A DNA stretch of 11,401 nt from Bacteroidota bacterium (GTDB lineage: Bacteria > Bacteroidota > Bacteroidia > Chitinophagales > Chitinophagaceae), in the NCBI GenBank assembly GCA_023392185.1, contig JAEVZP010000204.1, positions 1-11,401 on the forward strand. The letters are read 5' to 3'. The notes below the pieces were generated by a model. It was not told where the DNA came from, did no database searches, and saw only the letters and a program-made list of their open reading frames with translations. Below are positions 6,026 through 11,401 of the stretch, in pieces. A program made the position numbers and the translations under genes. Each line of letters starts with the position of its first letter. The stretch's first letter is position 1.

Positions 6026-7228
6026 TCAAATTCCGATCCCCGTCTCGCGCACCAGCGCACACCAGGGGCACCCCTCGCGCCCGCAGCCCGTCGCAAAGTC
6101 GGCCGACTGAAGGCGCTTCCACACGTCCCGCACCTGCCCGCGAACCGTCTTAGCATCGGCCTCGCTCAACTCAAACTCTTCGCGCACCGGCTCGCCTGCC
6201 GCCCGCTCCAGAAACTCGACCGCACCTTTTTTCACCAGGCCGTGCTGTCCGGTTTCGGCTTCCACCAGCAGCTTGTAAAACACCATCTGCCGCCAGTAGT
6301 CGCCGCCGAGCGGACTTTCCGGCGAAGGCCGCCCCGCTTTCCGGAAGGCGCTGTCCGGATTGCCGGTTTTGTAATCCACCACTTTGGCCTCGCCGGGGTA
6401 AAACTCCAGCTTGTCAATCCGGCCCGTCAGCGGAATGCGACGTTCCGACAGCACGCGCGGCACGCTGTATTCGATTTCGGCGTTGGCGTGGGCGGTGGGG
6501 AAAACCTCCGTTTCGTAACGGCTTAAAATGGCCCGGCCGCGGATGCGCTGTTGAGCTAAAATTTCTTTCGGCAGAAGGTCCTCAAAAGGAGCCAGTTCGG
6601 CTTCGAGCAGGCTTTCCAATGCCTCCGCACCGGGCCAGGCGCCTTCTTCTTTCCGGAAAAGGAATGCCTTTTCGAGCACCGTGTGCATGATTTTTCCGAA
6701 GGTGAAATACACCGGTTCGCCGCTGACCACACGGAGCAGGTTCTCGTAATAAAACTGCAAGGGGCAGCGCAAAAACTTGTTGAGCGTGCTGGCGCTGACG
6801 GCCATCTGCTTCAGATAGCCTTTAAAAAACTTTTCATCCGGCAGCGCAACGGTAACCGGGCCATTTTCCCCACTCCGGCTTTCGCGGTCGCGCAGGGCAG
6901 CAAGCGGCAGCGCCGCAATCTGGGGTTCCTTTCCGGCTTTGGCTTCGGCGGCCCATTCCCCCAAAAGCTGGCCGGTCCTGAGGAGGTTTTCCGGGCGGGC
7001 CAGTCCGAGCGAGTGCACCAGCAGTGGATTTTCCAGCAGGCTCAGCAAGGGAACGCTCTCTACGCCTTTGCGCCCGGCAGCCGAGCGGCGGTGCAGCAAC
7101 AGCCGGGCAATATCCACCGGATCATTGCCAAAATCGGGGTGGTTCAGAATCGGAAACAGGAAAGGCTCTCCGGAATAGGTTTTTTCGGCTTCGCGAAGCA
7201 GATAGGGTTGCAGCAGTTGGGAAAGCAT
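6026..7228 (-). CDS. Stand-alone RecB/AddB-type PD-(D/E)XK nuclease with Fe-S cysteines (helicase part missing)
   Basis: From about residue 140 to the end, the 400-residue protein matches the C-terminal nuclease domain of Bacteroidota UvrD/AddB-like helicase-nucleases. The active site looks complete: H182 (MHTVLE), D272 (GRIDKLE), D285-x-K287 (VVDYKTG), and Q314/Y318 (YWRQMVFYK). C155 (LRCPLQFYY) and C382, C387, C390 (GCGREGCPWC) match the arrangement that holds a 4Fe-4S cluster in AddB. Relatives are usually about 1000 residues, with helicase motifs I-VI upstream. Here there is no Walker A. The N-terminal 140 residues keep only a patch (EPFLFPILN...FG..PVDIARL, 21-43) that I recall from the middle of those helicases. 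The ATG at 7226-7228 is preceded by an in-frame stop three codons upstream, and a terminator lies 110 bases further, so no helicase is encoded upstream. It may be a decayed remnant or a functional mini-nuclease. The active site and the open frame favour function. Confidence 0.8.
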   Translation of the reverse strand: MLSQLLQPYLLREAEKTYSGEPFLFPILNHPDFGNDPVDIARLLLHRRSAAGRKGVESVPLLSLLENPLLVHSLGLARPENLLRTGQLLGEWAAEAKAGKEPQIAALPLAALRDRESRSGENGPVTVALPDEKFFKGYLKQMAVSASTLNKFLRCPLQFYYENLLRVVSGEPVYFTFGKIMHTVLEKAFLFRKEEGAWPGAEALESLLEAELAPFEDLLPKEILAQQRIRGRAILSRYETEVFPTAHANAEIEYSVPRVLSERRIPLTGRIDKLEFYPGEAKVVDYKTGNPDSAFRKAGRPSPESPLGGDYWRQMVFYKLLVEAETGQHGLVKKGAVEFLERAAGEPVREEFELSEADAKTVRGQVRDVWKRLQSADFATGCGREGCPWCALVRETGIGI

Positions 7229-7250
7229 GAGGACAGACTAAAGACAACGC

Positions 7251-7280
7251 AAAGCGCTGCTTTGTTGGCAGAAGCGCTTT
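7251..7280. promoter_or_regulatory. Inverted repeat upstream of the nuclease gene
   Basis: AAAGCGCT (7251-7258) and AGCGCTTT (7273-7280) form a perfect 8-bp inverted repeat with 14 bases between, and each arm contains the palindrome AGCGCT. It lies 22-52 bases before the nuclease ATG. It could be an operator or a leader hairpin. No promoter matching TAnnTTTG is seen nearby. Confidence 0.35.
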
Positions 7281-7340
7281 TGGAAGGCCGGAATTAGGGA
7301 ATTTTCCGGAAAAACCGGACGGGTTTTTACAGATTCCCCA

Positions 7341-7372
7341 TAAAAAAGGAACGCGCCTCCAGGCGCGTTCCT
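7341..7372 (-). terminator. Rho-independent terminator of the DUF4197 gene
   Basis: On the minus strand AGGAACGCGCC, a 4-base loop and GGCGCGTTCCT form a perfect 11-bp stem followed by six T. It lies about 90 bases after the DUF4197 stop and isolates the nuclease gene from it. Confidence 0.85.
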
Positions 7373-7460
7373 ACCAATCGGTCTAAAATCCATTTTACGA
7401 CTTTCCCGCCTGCTTTTCTGCTTTCCGCTTGTGTCTTTTATCTATCGTCTTTGGTTTCTT

Positions 7461-8315
7461 TTACCGGCCGCCCACCGCGCCAAATACTTTTTGCAGAATA
7501 GTGCTTACGCGGGCCGCCGGGTTGGTGCGGATCTTGGTTTCTTCCTCCGCGATCTTCAGAAACAAGCCGTTGAGGGCGCGCTCGGTTACATAGGCGGTCA
7601 GGTCGGGGTTGACGCGGCTGCGGGTCGTAGGCAGCGAATTGTAGGTATTAAAAACGGTTCCCCACATGGCTGTGGCATTCACTTTGCCCAGCGAGTTGTT
7701 GATCACCGGACGGAAGGCGTCGGTCAGCGCAACGGTGGTTTTGGCTTTGAGGTAGCGGGTGGCCGCATCTTGTCCGCCCTGCAGGATGCCGAGGCCGTCC
7801 TGAATGGTCATGGAGGTAATGGCGTTTACAAAAATGGGAGCAGCCTTGGTGGCAGCGTCTTCGGCAGCGCGGTTCATGGAAAGAATGGCTTTGTCTACCA
7901 AATGCCCCATGCCGACATTGCGCAGCGTCCGTTCTACTTTTTGCGCTTCGGGCGGCAGCAGGATCTTCACCAGGGCATCGCCAAAAAAGCCGTTGGTGGC
8001 CGAGAGGCGGCCGGAAGCGTTGCGGGCACCTACGGTAAGGGCTTCGCGCAGGCCCCGGGCAATATCGCTCTGGCTGAGCGCGCCGACATTGTTGGTTGTA
8101 TTGCCGAAGATGGGGCTATTGGTACCAAAAATATCGCCGGGATTTCCGGAACGGGGCGGTGGGGTCCGGCCGCCGGAATCGCCGTTGAGAATGCCGCCGA
8201 GCACGTTGATAATTTGCCCGAACGGATTGTTTTGCTGGGGATTACTACCGGATTGCGCACGCGCAGTGAGGCTACAGGTGGCAAGAAAGAGTGCAGAAAA
8301 GAAGACTTTTTTCAT
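7461..8315 (-). CDS. Secreted DUF4197 family protein
   Basis: The 284-residue protein has a signal peptide, MKKVFFSALFLATCSLTARA, with likely cleavage before Q21. A lipobox at LATC is possible but has Thr at -1, so I prefer signal peptidase I. Residues 22-75 form a Gly/Asn/Pro-rich linker. The rest resembles DUF4197: LSQSDIARGLREALTVG (about 80-96), a GFFGDALVKILLPPEAQKVE-type segment, NRAAEDAATKAAPIF, and a C-terminal ALNGLFLKIAEEETKIR ending near VFGAVG. The function of DUF4197 is unknown; it is a helical protein exported to the periplasm in many Gram-negative bacteria. The length exceeds the usual domain because of the linker. The gene stands alone, with its own terminator. A weak TACGCTTA (two mismatches to the -7 element) lies about 20 bases before the ATG. 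Confidence 0.85.
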   Translation of the reverse strand: MKKVFFSALFLATCSLTARAQSGSNPQQNNPFGQIINVLGGILNGDSGGRTPPPRSGNPGDIFGTNSPIFGNTTNNVGALSQSDIARGLREALTVGARNASGRLSATNGFFGDALVKILLPPEAQKVERTLRNVGMGHLVDKAILSMNRAAEDAATKAAPIFVNAITSMTIQDGLGILQGGQDAATRYLKAKTTVALTDAFRPVINNSLGKVNATAMWGTVFNTYNSLPTTRSRVNPDLTAYVTERALNGLFLKIAEEETKIRTNPAARVSTILQKVFGAVGGR

Positions 8316-8503
8316 GATATTCCGGGGGGCTTAAGCGTAGGGTATTCAGACGGGAAACAAGGCCGGTCGTTTAAAGCGCAACATCCCTTCCACAAAGAGT
8401 GCGCCGTTCTGGAGAAGATCTCCCCAAAATTGTTGTCTGTCCCCGGCTTCCCTGCTATCCTTCCGAAAAGGCTCCGTAACGCTGCTTTATTTTCTTCATA
8501 AAA

Positions 8504-10309
8504 TCAGCTTTCCGCCCCGGCGCCCGTCTGGTGCCGCCACAACTCGGCGTAGCGACCGTCCTGCGCCAGCAGTGTTGTATGCGTTCCGGATTCTACAATT
8601 TCGCCGTCATCCAGCACCAGGATTTTGTCGAAATCCCAACCGGCATACAGGCGGTGCGTAATGACAATCACGGTGGTTTCGGCCAGGGCCGTTTTGAGGT
8701 TGGAGAGAATGCGCTGTTCGGTTTGAGTGTCTACCGCCGAAAGGCTTTCATCCAGCAAAAGAACAGGCGCGTTTTTGATAATGGCCCGCGCCAGCACCAG
8801 CCGCTGTTTTTGTCCGCCGGAAAGCAGCACGCCGCGCTCGCCGATCACTGTATCGTATCCCTCCGGAAAACCTTCTATGTCTTTGGCCAGATCGGCCAGC
8901 CGGGCAGCTTCCAACACCTCGGCGTGGGTGGCTTCCTCGCGGCCAAACCTGATGTTGTTGTAGAGCGTATCGCTAAACAGATAGGCTTCCTGCGGGGCAT
9001 AGGCGATGTTGCGGCGCAGGTGACCAAGATCGTAGCGATCCAGTGTTTGGTTGTCGAGCAAAACGGCTCCGGAAGCCGGGTCATACATCCGCAGGAGCAG
9101 TTGCGCTATGGTGCTCTTGCCACTGCCCGTCCGGCCAATGATACATACTTTTTGCCCCGGCGACAGGCGAAGGCTGAAGTCTTTCAAAGCCACGATGCCG
9201 GTGTGGGGATACACAAAGCGCACATCCCGAAACTGTACTTCCCCACGAATAGCTCCCCTTTCGGGCTGTGTGGGGTTTTGGATGGCCGAAGGCGTGTGCA
9301 GAAACTCGTTGATGCGCGCCTGCGACACGGCGGCCCGCTGGATCATGGAGGCCACCATGCCCATCATGGAGATGGGAAACATCAGCAGGTTGAGGTAGAT
9401 GACAAACTCGGCGATATTGCCGGGCGTGGCGCTGCCTGCTATCACGAGATAGCCGCCGGAGAGAATCGTGAGCAGGAGGCTGATGCCCACAAAAAGCGTA
9501 ATGGACGGAAACCAGATGCTTTCGGTCAGCGAGAGATTGACGGCGCTTTTCCGGTATTCTTCCGCCGTCTGGGTGAAATGCGACAGCATCGTCTTCTCCT
9601 GCACAAATGACTTGATGACCCGGATGCCGCTATAGGATTCCTGCGCCGTGGTGGTGAGCTGGGAAAGCTGCGACTGGATTTTCTCGCTTTTACGGGCAAT
9701 GATTTTATTGACAAAATAGATCGCCACCACCAGAAAAGGCATCGGCGCGACTACGAGCAGTGTCAGCCGGGCATCTACACGGCTCATGCCCCAGAAACAC
9801 AAAATCGTCAGCACGACCATGTTGGTGGTGTACATCAGGGCCGGTCCGGTATACATCCGCACGCGGCTGACGTCTTCCGAAATCCGGTTCATCAGGTCAC
9901 CGGTAAAATGCGTTTTAAAAAACCCGGCATCCAGTTGCTGATAATGTTTGTAAATGGCATCTTTCTGTGCGTATTCGATATGGCGGCTCATCACGATGAG
10001 CGTTTGCCGCATGAGGAACATAAAAATGCCGCGCAGCAGGGCAAGACCGAGTAAAAGCAATCCATACCAGAGCACGACGTTAAATACGGCACTGCGGGCT
10101 GCTTTTTCGAGGCCGGTATTCCGGAAAAAACCAAAGGAAGAAGCCTCGTCGGTAACGCGGTCGATGACGGTGCGCACGATGACCGGCGGCAGAACGGCAA
10201 AGACGTTGGAAATGGCAACAAACAACAGTCCGAGGATCAGGTGCCATTTGTATCGGAGGAAATAAGGATTTAACGCAGCAAGAGCCTTCACGGGTGCGAA
10301 GTTCGGCAT
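8504..10309 (-). CDS. ABC exporter half-transporter (MsbA-like, fused membrane and ATPase domains)
   Basis: A 601-residue inner-membrane exporter that works as a homodimer or heterodimer and couples ATP hydrolysis to export of a lipid, drug or peptide; the substrate cannot be told from sequence. The first about 330 residues form a six-helix membrane domain (for example LILGLLFVAISNVFAVL and LWYGLLLLGLALLRGIF). The ATPase domain has Walker A GRTGSGKST (392-400), Q440 in YAPQ, signature LSGGQKQR (496-503), Walker B VLLLDE with D520 and E521, and H552 in ITHR. I start at ATG 10307-10309 (MPNFAPVKALAALNPYF), as homologues do. The frame stays open upstream to 10531, but those 74 residues are basic, low-complexity, and cover the divergent promoter region. 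No partner half-transporter or periplasmic component is adjacent. Confidence 0.93.
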   Translation of the reverse strand: MPNFAPVKALAALNPYFLRYKWHLILGLLFVAISNVFAVLPPVIVRTVIDRVTDEASSFGFFRNTGLEKAARSAVFNVVLWYGLLLLGLALLRGIFMFLMRQTLIVMSRHIEYAQKDAIYKHYQQLDAGFFKTHFTGDLMNRISEDVSRVRMYTGPALMYTTNMVVLTILCFWGMSRVDARLTLLVVAPMPFLVVAIYFVNKIIARKSEKIQSQLSQLTTTAQESYSGIRVIKSFVQEKTMLSHFTQTAEEYRKSAVNLSLTESIWFPSITLFVGISLLLTILSGGYLVIAGSATPGNIAEFVIYLNLLMFPISMMGMVASMIQRAAVSQARINEFLHTPSAIQNPTQPERGAIRGEVQFRDVRFVYPHTGIVALKDFSLRLSPGQKVCIIGRTGSGKSTIAQLLLRMYDPASGAVLLDNQTLDRYDLGHLRRNIAYAPQEAYLFSDTLYNNIRFGREEATHAEVLEAARLADLAKDIEGFPEGYDTVIGERGVLLSGGQKQRLVLARAIIKNAPVLLLDESLSAVDTQTEQRILSNLKTALAETTVIVITHRLYAGWDFDKILVLDDGEIVESGTHTTLLAQDGRYAELWRHQTGAGAES

Positions 10310-10443
10310 CTGCAACGAGTTGGATAAAACGGAAGTGAAAGAAGACGTCGCAGCAGGTGCTTTTCTTTCCGGAAAAGAAAGCCGCTGCAACGCCTTCTTC
10401 CGTCCTAACACCTTTAAAGCCAGGACCGAAGAAAGTTTGGATA

Positions 10444-10457
10444 CAAAACTAATTTTG
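10444..10457. promoter_or_regulatory. Overlapping divergent -7 elements (ABC exporter and S41 peptidase)
   Basis: The 14-mer CAAAACTAATTTTG is a near-palindrome that holds two exact TAnnTTTG matches sharing a TA: TAATTTTG on plus (10450-10457), 33 bases before the peptidase ATG, and TAGTTTTG on minus (10444-10451), facing the ABC gene. The minus element has a TTTG -33 box at 10473-10476 with a 21-base spacer, a good Bacteroidota promoter, giving a leader of about 130 bases. The plus side lacks a clear -33 box at the usual spacing. Confidence 0.6.
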
Positions 10458-10490
10458 CGACCCTTCCCTTTCCAAAAACCTCCCTCTTTT

Positions 10491-11401
10491 ATGCGCGCTT
10501 TGGTGTTGTTTTTTGTTCTGTTCGGGTTCATACAACCTGCTGTAGGTCAGACGCAACTTAAACCTCATGTTTCCAGCTCCATTTTTCTCCGGAAAGGAAC
10601 AGCGAAAACATTCTTTCTCGACTTAGATTCCGGAAAAATCTACCGCATCCACTGCGAGCAAAAAGGCATTGATGTGGAACTGGTTCTTCTAAACGCGAAC
10701 GGCGATACGGTTGGCTATCGGGATTCTCCCAATGGGTTATTCGGCGGAGAAACGCTTTTCTTTACGCCGGAACTTTCCGGAAATTATGGGCTTCACGTAG
10801 CTCCGCTGCTGCAACCTACCAACGCCGTTTCCGGAAAAGTAGCGCTTCAGTGGGGCGAGAAAAAGCCCCTGCCACCGCCGGAAAAGCTCAACCGGGTGCT
10901 TTCTGCGGCACAGATGCAGCAGGACTTAGCCACCTTCCGGGCCATCCGTCAAAAAGCCAATTCCGGATTCTACCGCTACCGTTCGCCTGCTGCGATAGAC
11001 AGTATCTACAACTGGGCACAGTCGCAATGCCGCCAACCGGCCCGTCTCACCGATTTTTATAAAATCATCCTGACCCTCACCGATTTTGAAGGCAGCAACC
11101 ACAACAGCACCGACCTGCCGGAAGACCTCACCGCCTACCTGCCCGAAGGCGCGTATCACGTTCCTTTTTATGGAAAGCTGGTGGATGGCCACCTGGTAGT
11201 GAATACCGACAGCCTGGAAATACCGGTGGGCTCCCGCATCTGGCGCATCAACGGGCGCGATGAAGCGCAGCTACGCCGCGATTTTTCTAAATACTACACC
11301 ACCGACGGCTACAACCAAACCCGCAAACACAAGGCCACGGCCGAACTTTCGCTGGGCGCGCGCTACTGGCTGCAATACGGCGCCGAAGATTCGTTCCGGA
11401 T
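10491..11401 (+). CDS. Secreted PPC-domain / S41 family peptidase, 3' end outside the window
   Basis: The frame is open from ATG 10491 to the window edge (303 residues seen). Residues 1-20 are a signal peptide ending near PAVGQ. Residues about 25-105 look like a bacterial pre-peptidase (PPC-type) beta domain: FFLDLDSGKIYRI, DVELVLLNANGDTV, FTPELSGNYGLHV. A Pro/Lys linker (123-131) follows. Residues 140-260 resemble the N-terminal part of Bacteroidota S41 peptidases: a helical FRAIRQKANSGFYRY...IDSIYNWA section, a DFYKIILTLTDFEGSNHN segment where relatives often have a GDGHT-like turn, then GKLVDGHLVV and IPVGSRIWRINGRD, the PDZ-like lead-in. The catalytic Ser/Lys region would lie beyond the window, so activity cannot be judged. 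Three TTCCGGAA words lie in the first 350 bases. It is transcribed divergently from the ABC exporter. Confidence 0.75.
   Translation, partial: MRALVLFFVLFGFIQPAVGQTQLKPHVSSSIFLRKGTAKTFFLDLDSGKIYRIHCEQKGIDVELVLLNANGDTVGYRDSPNGLFGGETLFFTPELSGNYGLHVAPLLQPTNAVSGKVALQWGEKKPLPPPEKLNRVLSAAQMQQDLATFRAIRQKANSGFYRYRSPAAIDSIYNWAQSQCRQPARLTDFYKIILTLTDFEGSNHNSTDLPEDLTAYLPEGAYHVPFYGKLVDGHLVVNTDSLEIPVGSRIWRINGRDEAQLRRDFSKYYTTDGYNQTRKHKATAELSLGARYWLQYGAEDSFR

Noticed and set aside
7431..8501. Long plus-strand frame opposite the DUF4197 gene
   Set aside because: The minus strand has a signal peptide, family match and terminator; the plus frame runs through that coding region with no motif or start context.
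8531..9610. Long plus-strand frame opposite the ABC exporter
   Set aside because: Antisense to Walker A, signature and Walker B coding sequence; no recognisable features of its own.
10310..10531. In-frame 74-residue N-terminal extension of the ABC exporter
   Set aside because: Basic, low-complexity, not expected in the family, and it covers the divergent promoter and the start of the plus-strand peptidase gene. ATG 10309 fits homologues.

Overview
The window looks like a Bacteroidota chromosome, probably a Chitinophagia- or Saprospiria-like lineage with moderately high G+C. Several starts are preceded by the Bacteroidota -7 element TAnnTTTG rather than a sigma70 promoter plus Shine-Dalgarno. 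A futalosine (menaquinone) pathway gene, a DUF4197 exported protein and a helicase-associated nuclease of the type found in Bacteroidota UvrD-like proteins fit this. The genus cannot be fixed from the sequence alone.

Layout. (1) 1-3375, minus strand: a restriction-like accessory block. A full-length type I restriction subunit (hsdR, EcoEI type) is followed 10 bp later by a truncated, AT-rich tcmP-like gene that breaks off in unrelated sequence near position 120. The first codons of another gene follow at the window edge. No hsdM or hsdS is present. (2) 3376-3848: a gap with no recognisable gene, a putative hsdR promoter and a terminator. (3) 3849-5192: housekeeping genes on the minus strand, namely a PTPS-type 6-pyruvoyl-tetrahydropterin synthase, then folE, then tRNA-Pro(GGG). 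FolE makes dihydroneopterin triphosphate, the substrate of the synthase. (4) 5193-5950: futalosine hydrolase mqnB on the plus strand, converging on tRNA-His(GTG) across a strong hairpin. (5) 6026-8315, minus: a stand-alone PD-(D/E)XK nuclease with four Fe-S-type cysteines that lacks the helicase its relatives carry, and a secreted DUF4197 protein. (6) 8504-11401: an MsbA-like ABC exporter on the minus strand, divergent from a PPC-domain/S41 peptidase on the plus strand that runs off the window. Their -7 boxes overlap.

The most striking non-gene signal is the palindrome TTCCGGAA. It occurs 14 times between 3694 and 10836, in genes and gaps and in more than one reading frame, against about 0.2 expected by chance. 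It is absent from the whole hsdR/tcmP block, which independently marks that block as foreign or recently acquired. A second signal is a G/C-rich perfect hairpin inserted in frame in hsdR between its nuclease and translocase domains. A third is the chimeric end of tcmP. I do not see a complete, clearly new multi-gene system. The nearest candidates are the hsdR-tcmP pair and the helicase-less nuclease.
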